This document shows positions 37,370-48,789 of a stretch of DNA of 64,000 bases, piece by piece. Where the stretch lies: positions 186,001 to 250,000 of the forward strand of contig JADLZK010008574.1 of NCBI GenBank assembly GCA_015847255.1, in the 5' to 3' direction. A program made the position numbers and the translations under genes. Each line of letters starts with the position of its first letter. The first letter of the stretch is position 1. The notes below the pieces were generated by a model. The model was not told the DNA's origin. It did not search any database and worked only from the letters and a program-made list of their open reading frames with translations. Source of the stretch: Hyparrhenia diplandra (Eukaryota; Streptophyta; Magnoliopsida; Poales; Poaceae).

Positions 37370-38070
37370 TGCCATAGCTATGTGTTTAATTATCGATGGA
37401 GGGTAGTACAACAGTGGATGAACATATGAAGACATGTAAAATGTAATTTTTAGCCAATAATAATGTCATGGGTCCGTTTATTATTTAGGCCTTTTGAGCT
37501 GAATTTTTTTTTTTTTGAAGAGCCAGCGACACACGAATATGCTAGGCATATAGAGAGGAGGTAAATGCAATACAAAAGAAAGACAAGAAAAAAAAACAAC
37601 TTGTCACAGCTTAAAATTTTGATTTTGGGTTGTGCGTAGAAAACACTAAAAAAAAAATTAAACGATATTATGAATTTTCTAAAATTTTCAAGAATTAATT
37701 ATGTCGCCATAATTAAGAAGTGGAAAATATGTTTTTCTCAAATTTTGAAATTTAAATTTGATGTTTGTTGCATACATGTTGAGGGCATTAATTCTATTGT
37801 GTGAAAATGAATTTAGAAAAAAAAAAAAAACTTCAAATCGGTTTTACTCTATTTATTTATTTTTTATTTTCAAATTTAATAAATTTGAAATTATGTTTCA
37901 TAAAGTTCTCGAAAATATAGCTTCAGTTTTAATCTTTGAAGAAGTAATTTGAATACAATCTATCTCTGAAATCATAGTCAAACTCTTTAATCCTTGTTTG
38001 ACTAAAATCTTTTTGATCTCATAAAAATCTATGATCATTTCTTATCCATTTCATATGATCTCTTCACGTC
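37370..38070. other. AT-rich intergenic, nothing recognised
   Basis: Several A- and T-runs, and open frames shorter than 65 codons only. Confidence 0.5.
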
Positions 38071-38075
38071 ATCAC

Positions 38076-38445
38076 TGTTGGCCCAAACTAACTAATATGG
38101 GAGGAAATATGATGAGAGGGGAGAAGGGAGGAACCAATGGAGCTAAATAGATTCTTTATTCAAACTCTATCTTATAGCTTCACACTATAAGGTTACATAG
38201 CAAAGGATTCTATCTCAAACTCTTATTCCATCTCATGCTCACCACATGAGGGTTACATGTCCTTTTATAGGACTTTAGGTCGGTTTGCTACAGTTCTGCT
38301 ACAGGAACCGACCTTAATTTACAGCTCACATTACCCTGGAAAACAGTTAAGCAACCAGCTCTACTAGCAACTAACTAGTACTAGAAACTTCATGGAGCTC
38401 CCTCATCCATGCTAATATGCCTATATGACAAGATTAGTCCTAACA
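38076..38445 (-). repeat. 3' LTR (relative to the element), 370 bp
   Basis: Intact LTR, TG...CA. It differs from the other LTR at a few positions only, for example ACTCTTATTCC here against ACTCATTCC there, and GGTTACATAG against GGTTACGTAG. Confidence 0.93.
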
Positions 38446-38879
38446 ATCACCCCCCTAATCTTGTCATGATGCATACGGGAGTAACTCACTGCACGGGTCT
38501 CACGTGCACGCCGCAGACGTATCCACAACTTCCGAGCCACAAACTCATATGCTGCACGCACGCCGCATGAAACGATCCTCCGACCGACCAAGCCACGCAT
38601 CCAAACGTGCCCAGCTACCATGCAGCAGCTAACACTACTCCGCCGATATACTTCAACACATGCAACTCCTAGAAACTAGCTAACAACCAACCGAAGACGT
38701 ACTCGGTATCATGTGCAACACATGCACATTCTAACTTGCTAACTAGCCTAATCTACATGCGAAGATCGACACAATCCTCCACGAGAACACATCTCGTTTT
38801 GGGTACGTGCATACTTTGTACATGACACACATGTACATGACCTAGATGCACCCTCTAGACTTGCGCACTCAACGCTTCA

Positions 38880-39817
38880 TCACGTAAGGGTCGGCTCGTC
38901 CCTCGCCATCGGCCGTCGCCTCTTCCCTCGCTTCTTCTTGGGACATTCATGAGAGAAATGTCCACGCTTGCCGCAGCTGTAGCACTTGCCTTTCTTGTTC
39001 TTTGACTTGCGCCGCCGTTCTCGGAGTAGCCGCTTCGCTCCCGTCGTCGTCGTTGCCTTCCTTGTCGCCGCGGGCCAAGACTTGTCGCCGCGTTTCGCCC
39101 AAACGTTCCTTGCCGCGACGCCGACGACGACGCGCTCCCACCGCTCCTCCGTGAGCGGCGGCCGCCGACACCATCCTCGACCGCTCGATACCGACGCGGC
39201 GCTCCTCCGCCACACACGGAGCTCGCCGACGAGGTCTTCCGGCGACAAAGTTTTCAAGTCGGCGAACATCTCAATGGAGCACGCGATCTGGTTGAGCCGG
39301 ATGGCACAACCCGCAAAGATCGTCTTCACGACTCGCCGCCCTCCATCGCTTCCCCCAACTCGCGCAGCCCGCGGCAAGGGAACCGATCCTCCCAAAGAAA
39401 GTCGCCGGTCGACTCACCGTCCTTGAACGCCATGTTCTCGAATTGCTTGAGGAGATGTTGCGCCTTGGCTTCCTCGCACACGCTTGTCTCCCATCCGCAG
39501 CCGACTTGATCGCCGCCCAAGCCTCCTTTTGACGGTCTTCTTCGCGGCGAGCCCGGACTTCATCTCCGGCGGCACACCACGCAGATAGTGGCGGCGCCCG
39601 TCGATCCTTGCGGCGCCGACGTTCGCGCCTCCACAAAGCATTCCAAAGCTCCATGCCCTCCGAGGTTGACTTGTACCTCGAGCGCCCACTCATGGTAGTT
39701 CGTCTTTGTCGCCTTCGGGATTTCTCCCGTGAAAGCGGTGACGCGCCTCCACCACGACCGACGTGGTGAGCTGCCGCCATCACCCTTCTCATCACCCTTC
39801 TCACCATCATTGGCCAT
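38880..39817 (-). pseudogene. gag of the TR-GAG-like element, frameshifted
   Basis: Starts MANDGEKGDEKGDGGSS and has a Copia-type gag core (NYHEWALEVQVNLGG, RGVPPEMKSGLAAKKTVK, EEAKAQHLLKQFENMAFKDG, RLNQIACSIEMFADLKTLSP) followed by a basic linker and a CCHC zinc knuckle, CYSCGKRGHFSHEC, at about 38,951-38,992. The pieces lie in different frames, so several small indels interrupt the protein. The stop is at 38,882-38,880. Gag would form the particle into which the RNA is packaged; the enzymes must come from another element. Confidence 0.8.
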
Positions 39818-39865
39818 CTCCCTAGTGCTCTAACACCTCTCACGAACCAAGGCTCCGGTACCACT

Positions 39866-41104
39866 TGTTGGCCCAAACTAACTAATATGGGAGGAAATAT
39901 GATGAGAGGGGAGAAGGGAGGAACCAATGGAGCTAAATAGATCCTTTATTCAAACTCTATCTTATAGCTTCACACTATAAAGGCCCGCTTTTGGAACGCA
40001 GGAATATATAACATAGGAACGGGAAAAACGCAGGAATCAGGAAACACAGGAATTGAATGAATGGGTATTACAGAGGATTGGAAAAACACAGGAATTTCAT
40101 AAAGTTGGTGTTTGGAACACAGGATTTGAAATATCTCAGGAATTTGAGGGAGCTAGAGATAAACCTAAATGCTTAGACTAATACACAATATTCTTTCTTA
40201 TAATTATATATTAGAGACCAGACCAAACAGGTCCAACAGATGGATTGGACCCATATGTCAGTTGTGGTTTCATTTGCTCTCGTCCACTCATTTCTTGTCT
40301 TTTTTAATGCCTACTATGTCCTTATCCTCTTGTTTGAGCAAGCCAACAGGAAATTTTTTTGCTTCTCCATGGCCGCTGCTCCTTTCTCTCTCTTACCTGC
40401 CTCTTGCGCGTGAGTGACAGCTGCTGTGTCTGCAAGCCATAGCCATGGCCACGGCTCCTCCTGGCTTGTCCGTGAGCGTCGTGGTGGCGGCGGCACTGGG
40501 AAGACAATGTGGCCGGGCATCCAGGCAAGCGCGGGAAGAAGCCGTTGGCGCACAGCGGTCTGCCATTGGCTCCAGATGCGATTGGGGAAGAAGATGCAAG
40601 CGAACAAGGTACTACTAATGAGGCTCAATTGCTATTAGCAAGGTCGTCAGTGCATCCTTCACGTGCAGGAAATTTTCCAACGGGTCGAGGTGGATGTTTT
40701 ATTTCCTCTACTTTGCATATGACAGAAAGCCTTTCCGGAGGAAAGGAACGACGGATTCCTCCGTTCCAAACACAGGGTGACGCAAGCAAAATGGAGGAAT
40801 CTGGTTCCTACGAAATTCCTATGAAAAAACTTCAATCTAAACAGGCCCTAAGGTTACGTAGCAAAGGATTCTATCTCAAACTCATTCCATCTCATGCTCA
40901 CCACATGACGGTTACATGTCCTTTTATAGGACTTTAGGTCGGTTTGCTACAGTTCTGCTACAGGAACCGACCTTAATTTACAGCTCACATTACCCTGGAA
41001 AACAGTTAAGCAACCAGCTCTACTAGCAACTAACTAGTACTAGAAACTTCATGGAGCTCCCTCATCCATGCTAATATGCCTATATGACAAGATTAGTCCT
41101 AACA
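39866..41104 (-). repeat. 5' LTR (relative to the element), interrupted by a Tourist-like insert
   Basis: The LTR proper is 39,866-39,980 plus 40,852-41,104, counting the duplicated TAA once. It is the near-identical partner of 38,076-38,445. Confidence 0.93.
39981..40848. mobile_element. Tourist-like element, 868 bp, nested in the LTR
   Basis: Comparison with the uninterrupted LTR gives exact borders: TAA at 39,978-39,980 is repeated at 40,849-40,851. The ends are AGGCCCGCTTTTGG and, inverted, GGGCCTGTTTAGATTG. Subterminal parts repeat ACACAGGAAT/ATTCCT words. The centre (40,260-40,700) is richer in GC and unlike the ends; it could be captured sequence, but I recognise no protein. No transposase. 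Confidence 0.85.
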
Positions 41105-41109
41105 ATCAC

Positions 41110-41958
41110 TTCTTAGTCTTAATGAGGCATCGTCTATTCCAAACTCAGTTTTACTTGTCTCTTTTCTCTCTACTTCTTTGGATGTGGATGATCTCTACGG
41201 GATGGAAAGTTGCACACAAAATGCAAGCGTGCAAACTGAACCTCCCGTTGAAATTGGTTGTAATCAACAAATTTCGCTGCATTACGAAATATAGTTGAAC
41301 ATGCTCTCAAAAAAATCTTCCTGTTACGACCTAAAAACATGGTTGTGCACGGTGACAACTGACGAGCCCACTCAATCCAAGTTGGATCCAGAGTGAATGC
41401 ATGCCAAAAACTAATTGCAACACGAATATACATATGACATTAACCAACCTGGGAGCCAATCCGCAACTGCAGATGTGCTACCAAGAAGAATTCTCAAGGA
41501 GACCTTATAGTCAAGAGTAAAAACTAGATATCAGAGGCAATGTATGAACTGGAAGAGCATGCTGATGGCAAAGGAGACATCAGGAGAGATCTTAAGTTAC
41601 TTCTACATGGCGTGAAATCGTAACAAACTCACGACCTCTATTTTTTACCCTAAAACCCGAAACAAACCCAGCACAGTTTAGGAAGGTATGAATAAAAAGC
41701 AGTACGTATAGAGCTTAACCTATCAAGGGCACATAGAGCTGTACCAAAAGGAAGATACGTGGTGCATATCAGCTAATACACTTGACAAACATATTTATCT
41801 GGTTCAGAATGAGTTTTGATATCACATTGGGTGGTGCGATAGCTAGATGCATTAAACCTTAATGTTCTCTGAACTCAAAATCCTAATCCAAAAATTGCAA
41901 ACAAAGTGTAGCCATCTTAACAATCAAACATGACATCATTGAAACTGAAGATGAGTGC
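41110..41958. other. Intergenic and RPS19 3' flank
   Basis: No gene supported. The part next to 41,959 is presumably the 3' UTR of RPS19. Confidence 0.5.
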
Positions 41959-43483
41959 TCAAGCTTCGACAGCAACCCTTCCAGCCACTTGGTCCAGATC
42001 ACGCCTACCCTGGGCGGTGATGAGCCGTCCGCTGCAACACAGAGTCCAATAAGCAAACTTCCATACCAGGCAAAGCTAATAGCAAGAGGGACATAGCATT
42101 TCAATTACCCCTTAGGATCGACATCAATGATGCCCATCTTCTGCAGCTGCTGCAGGATGTTGCGTGAAATGGCACCACTGCTCTTGCAGAAGTGTGGTGG
42201 GCGGGAGCCATTCCTCTGGCGGCCACCGTAAATCTTCTGGAAGCCACCAACACCAATGCCTCCCCTCATGTAGATCTTCCTGGCAATAGATGCTGCAGCA
42301 AAAGAGAATTTGAAAACTGATGGAAATGCAATTCTGGATATTGAAGTTTACAAATGATTATGGAGAAACAAAGTTCCTCACCAGCCCTGATGTAGTACCA
42401 GTCAGGGTCATATGGAGGGAGCTCCTTGAACCTCGCCGTCTTCACAATGTCAACCCACTCAGGGAGCTCCACCTAACAGAAGACAAAAGAATACTTGAAT
42501 AAGGAATTACACATAACAACATATGGACATATTCATTGTGGATCGAGACAATCGATGCAATGAAGATGAATGCATTAACCCAACCTCACCTCTAAACTAA
42601 TTGCTTGCCCATACAACACAAACTTAGTTCCTTGAAGCAACAAAAGTTCAACTGCGATTTTCAATTAATAGCCTAATAAAAAAGAATGCTTGATAATAGC
42701 AGCACTTGATGCTACTACAATAAGCAGCCCACTATTCAGCATGAAAGAAATGGAATTATGAATTATCAGTGTTCAACCTCCTAATTCAGGATTTGGATCC
42801 AATAGCATACTATAGACCAATGAGGCAATGACTAACTGCAAACTATCTTGACGGATATCAATAGAAGTAGAACACACCTCATGTTTTTTCTGAACAGATG
42901 ATCTCGACTTGAATGAAATAAACCATATGTCTATTGTAAGTTGTAACAGAAAATCCTAAGACCCAAAGGCCAGAAGAACAACATTACTTACGCCTAAGAC
43001 TTTATGTGAACAAATCACGCTCACCAATCAAATGCCCAGAAGGCACAAAACATAAACGGTGAATTTTAATCATGCGCCACTGCATCCTATAACTCCCATG
43101 TATACTGGCATCAGTCATACAGTTCGCTATACTAACGAAAAATTGCTTATTCACATGTCACTAAGTACGAGTCCAGCGAGAGTAAACCAGACGCGAGAAC
43201 AGTTCGCTGGTACAACCAGATCAGCAACACGCGCGATGGATCCATGTTATCATACGAGATCACCCAACTGCTGGAGCAACAGCAGTCCGATTCAATCAGA
43301 CAAGCAAGGTCGTCTACGCTGACTGCCGCGGTGCGAAACAATCCGATGTAGCCTCGAATCAGATGAGTATGTTGGCGAGTCGGGCAGCGTTACCTTGCCG
43401 GAGCGCTTGAGGTGGGCGGAGTAGGCCTTGACGAACTCGTGAGGGTTGACATCCTTCACCGTCCTCGCCGTAGATGCCGCCAT
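41959..43483 (-). CDS. RPS19: 40S ribosomal protein S19 (eS19), four exons, intact
   Basis: Cytosolic small-subunit ribosomal protein needed for 40S assembly. Exons: 43483-43394, 42472-42382, 42292-42109, 42031-41959. All introns are GT-AG and the phases join without a break to 145 residues, the usual plant length. The protein starts MAASTARTVKDVNPHEFVKA and includes YSAHLKRSGK, VELPEWVDIVKTARFKELPP, YDPDWYYIRA, RKIYMRGGIGVGGFQKIYGG, RPPHFCKSSGAISRNILQQL, GIIDVDPKG and a C-terminus RLITAQGRRDLDQVAGR. It is the only one of the four genes in this window with no indel. No neighbour shares its function. Confidence 0.97.
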
Positions 43484-43532
43484 CCTGCCGCCGCCGCCGC
43501 CACGGGACGAGACAGAGTCGGTTGCTCTGGGG

Positions 43533-43541
43533 CTAGGGTTT
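43533..43541 (-). promoter_or_regulatory. Telo-box in the RPS19 leader
   Basis: AAACCCTAG on the minus strand, 50 bp upstream of the ATG. Telo-boxes in this position are characteristic of plant ribosomal protein genes. Confidence 0.75.
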
Positions 43542-43646
43542 GGAGGAGCGGCGTCTGAGGAGGAGCCTAGGATTTGGGCATTGGGGCATTTGGGCGTGGG
43601 ATGGGGATCCGGCGGTTGCGAAGATGGACCAGGATTCAGAAGACGC

Positions 43647-43734
43647 TGGGCCTTCATGGGCCGTAATAGAGGCTCGAAGGACGCGAGATGTGGCTACCTG
43701 GCCCTTGTCGTGACCAGATTGCCTAGCATGGGCC
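43647..43734. promoter_or_regulatory. Site II (TGGGCC) cluster of the RPS19 promoter
   Basis: TGGGCC occurs at 43,647-43,652, 43,657-43,662 and 43,729-43,734. Site II elements combined with a telo-box are the classical signature of TCP-controlled, growth-linked expression of ribosomal protein genes. Confidence 0.7.
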
Positions 43735-43739
43735 TTTAC

Positions 43740-46700
43740 CAGCCGAAAATGAAAGGATGTGAAATTTCTAACCCATGTTCATTCACTTCTGGAACCAGAA
43801 GTAGCAAAAGAACAGCCCAACAAAGCCCATTTTGTCCTCGTGGACCTCTTTTTTTTTTTCGTTGCTTTTTTTTTTTGACAACAATTTTTTTAGAAGTCTA
43901 CAAAGATTCTAAGAAAAAAGATAGAAATCAACAGAAGACAACCTCTATTTCTCAAAAAAAAAAAAAGATAACAATAAATTCAGAAAGAAAAAAAACACAA
44001 TTACACACGTCAAATCGAGGACGCTTATTAATAGTGAAGTTCCAAGAAGTAACCCAAGCACGCTCGGTTCACCTCTCGCTCTCCGCTGCTCTTTTCATAT
44101 AGCAGCGTAGTCCACTGAGAGATCAACAGATGTAATGCCTTTTCTGGTGTAAAGAAACTCGTCAATTCTTGTGCTCCGATAGTTTACAAACAAAATCCTC
44201 CAAAGGCACATGATATCATAACCATATCGATCCAACCACATAGGCTCGTTACACTCACGTGTTTTCCATCCCATATATTTTATCCCCTGCCAACCGTATC
44301 CCGGCCTTCATTCCCAGCTACTAGAAGCCAAGTTTGGAAAAACGACCATATCCGCTATAAACAACCAGTAAATTCATCATCACAAAATGCAATGAGTCGG
44401 CCACTACAGCACCACTACTACTACAACTATTGAATATACTTGTGTGCGCGTGCCTGCCCACTGCCCATCAGGCTTGTTGACAACACACTGAACTGAGAGA
44501 AAGTGCAGGCGAACAATCATGAATCAGATAAGTTCAGCACCAAAGATAACATATCATATGCAGATGCAGTACTCCTACGTGAGCAAAGCCGCCTGATCGA
44601 AGCCAGCGTCGTCAAATTAAAGCGATTACCCTTTCGATCCGCTTCTCCCATTCTGTTTCCTTTCTGGGGCCTGGATGCGCTGGACCAATTCTGGTAGCCC
44701 CTGGAAGAAATCTCTCAACTCCACGCCAGCAGCAGCTCACTCTGAATGCTCCTCAACTGTAAAATACTCGAGAGGTAGCACCTGGTCCGGATGGAAAATG
44801 CTTGGCTGCTAATGGAGCACGAACGAATGGCAGATTATTACAGGTGCACATCCCCATCTCTGATAAAATTAATTAGGCAGCTGAGCTCTAGTATTATATT
44901 GTGGCAAGCCAGGTCTGATGGCCAGTAGATTGCAGATACGTGAGAGACAGGTAGTCATCTCCCCCTCTCAGCCTGCCGAAACAGGAAAGCAGCGAGGTGA
45001 GGCCGCAAGGAATATCTCTTTCTCTTCGTGGGAGATTCCTGGGGTTTTCCGGATTCTTTCGTTCCACTACAACTTTTCTAAGCTTATCTGCATGGGAGGG
45101 TATAAAGCACGAGCTGGAATGGCTATTGTTAACTCCGGTTAATTTGGACGGGGAATCACCAGTAGTAATAATTAAGTTAATTTTGACGTGCTCCTAGCTA
45201 CGGTTGCGTGCGCGGCGGGGAAAAATTAACTTGTGGATAAGCATCTTCTGGTTCGCGTTGATTATTACGCCATTAAACTAATGAGTTTAAAAGTGCAGCA
45301 CCACTAATCACTCTCCCTCCGATAAGAAATGCTTCTAGCTTCTTGCAGCTCCGATCGACTCTGTCAGCAGCTGATAGCCGGATACTACTATAACAACTGC
45401 TACCACCAACCTTTTTTCTCTGGTCGTTACGTTTCAGTAAAACGTACAAGTCTTAACATTCAAAGCTGCAGAATAGTACTAGTAATAGGAACCAGAACAG
45501 AGCCGTGAAAACTTCAACACATCCAATTCAAATCCGGCTAACTTAATTCTCTTGTATGCATGCTTAAGTTCAACGATTTGACTGATTCTTGGATTACAGA
45601 GAATCTCCTGCAGGACCTGCACTAGCTAATAATTCTCTATCACTTCTCGCCTGCAGCTAATCTCCTGCACTAGCTAATTCTTGTAGGAGGGCCCTGCGTA
45701 GGAGTAGTGCATACACGACGGTAGACCCCCACCCACGCAGAACCGCCAAACGGACCAGCTGCCAGTTTTGTTGTGTTCGGTGACGCCGACGTGCCGGGAC
45801 TTGTTGATGTGCCTGAAATTATTCCGATGCGTCCATGGGCGGGCGAGCCAGATTCTGCATGCACAGGGGCTTTCACCCATCTGAATAAGGCTTTGTGATG
45901 GAGAGCAGAAAAGGAGGCTTCCCCATCCACCGCCTGACCCTGACGGACCTGAAAACTACAAGCCATCAGCAACTAGACTGCTTTGGCCAAATTATTAAAT
46001 ATCCAAGCCTCCATCGTTTCACTCTTTTCCTTCCCTTATTTCCTTTTCACTGCCCTTATTCTGAATTGACTATTATCTTCTCGACGATCCGAGCAGGAAG
46101 GAATTTCAGCTACTGCCTGCTGGCTATGGTAATTCGTTTTCGCTTTCTCTTCGAGTGACACCTGTGTGGTTGCATTGCTTTGCTTTGCTTATCCGTGATG
46201 TAATCATGAAAGCGTCGTGATATATAAGCACCATATATATATAAGCTTTTTCCTACACTTCTGAGGAATTAAGCTTGGCATAAGCCATAATTAATGATGG
46301 CCGCCATTGAAGAATTACATTGATCTGGCCAATGTTTTACATGCAGAGCTAATAAAGCCGGTTTTTCTTCTTTTCTTGCTTGACTTCCAGTTCGTTTATC
46401 ACAAAGCCTTATCTTGCTAGCTTTGTAGTAGTAGTAGTAGTAAGCTTGAGTACATAGTATTGTACTATGTACAGGAGATCAAAATGTTTACACACCGCAA
46501 ACCAATCAACTATGGCGTCCTTAGCTAGTTGACACTAATGACTCTACAAGTACAATCCCTTTAAGAATTTTACCAACTAGTACTATTATATATTAACCAT
46601 ATTGTTTTTTATATGGAGTATATATATTTTAGGCCTATATATATTTAATTTGGTGCAATAGATCCCGACCGTTCAAATCACAATTGAATGCTCAAGTATA

Positions 46701-46740
46701 GCTTTCAGTGGAGAAGAGCAATCTGTCAGTTCATCCCCAT
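43740..46740. other. Intergenic, no gene supported
   Basis: Upstream part of RPS19, then AT-rich sequence. Open frames of up to 100 codons at 45,670-45,972 (minus) overlap in two frames and lack a recognisable family or signal peptide. A (TAG)n run lies at about 46,428-46,442. Confidence 0.45.
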
Positions 46741-46741
46741 G

Positions 46742-48469
46742 TTAGAAGAATGAAGCAGCAGCATGCATCTGGTGGCCCAGCGACGATCCGTTGCCTATTT
46801 GGAACGTCGGCGTTGCACCAAAACAGCCGTTCGGTTTCTTGGCTGCAGACGCCTGCTGCTGGTGCTGGCTCGACAGCGCACTGGCACTAGCAGTGCTCGT
46901 CTCTGATGATCTCTTGCGCTTGTTGCCAGCTGCGCCATCGCCAGCTGCCGACGTCGAGGCAGCAGGCGGCGGATCCATCTGCCGGACGATCTGCCCCACG
47001 GACAAGCTGTTGCCGTTGCCGTTGTTGACCAGCAGTTGGCTCGTGTCGACGGGGCGGCCCAGGAGCGGGGCCTGCTGCTGCTGGTGCTGGTTACTGAACC
47101 GTGCCATGTCCTGATGCTGCATGCCGCCGTCGTCGAAGAAGTGCGCCAGCGAGGGTCATTGAGCAGCTCCGAGAGGGACGGGATCCTGGGCATCCTCTGC
47201 GGCGCGCCGGCGGCCGCGGCATGCTGCAGCGCCGGCGGGAACGGGAACGACGTCGCGCCCTGCAGGAGCATGGCGGCACTTGTCGCGGCGTACGGGTTCT
47301 CGTCGAAGCCGCCGCTCGGCTCGTCCTGCAGCTCGTGGTCCGAGAGCGGCGGCATCGCCATCGGCGACGCGTGGCTCGTCTTCTTGTAGATCCGGCACAG
47401 CACCCAGTCATCCAGCTGCACACAGATAATTAAATTAGGAAGAGAGATAAAATAATCAATGCTACACAAATCGGGTGCAGATGAATGAACCATCAACACG
47501 TACGCATCGCGGCTAGCTATCATTGTCGGATCAATTGACTTAGTGCAACCATGCCAAGTATGCCTAAAGAACATTTTTTAAAAGAAAGAAAGAACGCCGC
47601 GCCACACACTAAAGCGGCACTTGCGTCTATTGGCAAGCCACAAAACCGATGGGAACCCGCATCAGAAACATCGCCAAAAAGATAGATCAGGGTGCACGGG
47701 GTGCGTCTATCGGTGATTGCACGCGCATATGGCTGGCACGCATGCAACTAGCTACGACACCATATATGATACTGACGTTGTCATTTTGTTCTTTGAACTA
47801 AGCTCATTTTTCATGGATTTTGTAAGTCTGCAGAAGGTATGGTTGCACGAAGAGATTGATTAACAGCGTCTCGTACCCTCATGGATGCGTTGCGGAACTT
47901 CATGGGTCGGTAGGTGTGCGCGGCGTGCGCGTCGGCGGCGAGGCGGTACTCGTGCATGATCCAGTTGGTCTTGGTGCCCTTGGGCGGGCGTCCCTTGTAG
48001 AAGACGAGCGCCTTCTTGACGCCGACGCTCTCGCCGCCGGTACCGGTGGCTCCGCTCTGGATGGGCTTGTCGGTGCCGGTGGCCTTCCAGTAGCCGGACC
48101 CTGCGGCGCGGTTCGGCCGGATCCCGTTTGGGTACTTGCGGTCGCGCGGGCTGAAGAAGTACCACTCCTTGTCGCCGTACGCGGCCCTGGCTGCAACAAT
48201 ACACACATCAATTAAGGCAAGATCAGTGTGTGATCATGTGGACGCATGGAAGCATGGATCTGGATCATCACGAGATCGAATTCAGGCGCGTGGGTGTACT
48301 AACATGGCAGGTCCCATGGATCGAACTTGTAGATGTCGACGTCGGCGATGATGGCGACCGGGCACGGCGCGTTGGCGGCGCGGTTGCGGAGGTAGTGGAG
48401 GATCAGCTCCTCGTCCGTCGGGTGGAACCGGAACCCCGGCGGCAGCATGGCCGGGTTCGACATGATCAT
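46742..48469 (-). pseudogene. NAC transcription factor of the NAP/NAC29 clade, three exons, one frameshift
   Basis: Nuclear transcription factor; the NAP clade (AtNAP, rice OsNAP/ONAC058) controls leaf senescence and ABA responses. Exons: 48469-48304, 48190-47877, 47415-46742. The start MIMSNPAMLPPGFRFHPTDE is followed by IADVDIYKFDPWDLP, DKEWYFFSPRDRKYPNGIRP, SGYWKATGTDKPIQSG, KALVFYKGRPPKGTKTNWIM and LDDWVLCRIYKKTSHASPMA, the five NAC subdomains. The activation region has IPSLSELLNDP, AHFFDDGG, NKRKRSSE and a KKPNGCFGATPTFQIGNGSS end typical of the clade. In exon 3 a base is missing at about 47,153-47,155 (three G on the plus strand), between LSELLNDP and SLAHFFDD; both sides are otherwise conserved. 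Corrected length is about 384 residues. Assembly error or a recent null allele are both possible. Confidence 0.93.
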
Positions 48470-48771
48470 TGGCCTGCCGGGTTGCCCGACGCTACCAAGT
48501 GATCGAGCCGCCGGCCTGCGAGGAACTAGCTATAGCTACAAAACCCGTTTGGCTGCTAATCCACCTCCCCAACGAATCTGCTGCTGCTGCGCCACGAGCT
48601 TGGGGAGCTAGACTAAACGAATTAATTAAACTAACCAAAGCTCGCACGCACCCTGGATCGATCGATCGAAGGAGCTAGGGAGCGAGCTGAGCTAGAGAAG
48701 AGGTAGTAGCTCTCTATAGCTAGGAAGGAGAAACGGAGAATGGAATTTTTGGGAACGGGAGGGAGGGTCTG

Positions 48772-48777
48772 CTTATA
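48772..48777 (-). promoter_or_regulatory. Putative TATA box of the NAP-like gene
   Basis: TATAAG in the context GCTTATAAGCAG, about 305 bp upstream of the start codon, implying a long GC-rich leader. Confidence 0.45.
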
Positions 48778-48789
48778 AGCACGCGGATG

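Larger units (their letters stand above)
38076..41104 (-). mobile_element. Gag-only LTR retrotransposon (TR-GAG-like, Copia-type primer site), with nested MITE
   Basis: Two LTRs (38,076-38,445 and 39,866-41,104, the second interrupted) begin TGTTGG and end CTAACA on the plus strand. ATCAC is duplicated at 38,071-38,075 and 41,105-41,109. The element reads on the minus strand: a primer site TGGTACCGGAGCC (39,863-39,851), close to the initiator-Met tRNA consensus, follows the 5' LTR, and a polypurine tract AGGGGGG (38,456-38,450) precedes the 3' LTR. The internal part is only about 1.4 kb and carries gag but no protease, integrase, reverse transcriptase or RNase H, matching the non-autonomous TR-GAG class described in plants. 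The LTRs are nearly identical outside the nested insert, so the insertion is recent. Confidence 0.93.

Noticed and set aside
38446..38450. ATCAC directly after the left LTR, resembling the target duplication
   Set aside because: It is internal sequence beside the polypurine tract. The real duplication lies outside both LTRs (38,071-38,075 and 41,105-41,109).
45670..45972. Possible small protein gene (two overlapping minus-strand frames)
   Set aside because: Neither frame has a signal peptide, cysteine pattern or known motif, and nothing decides between them.
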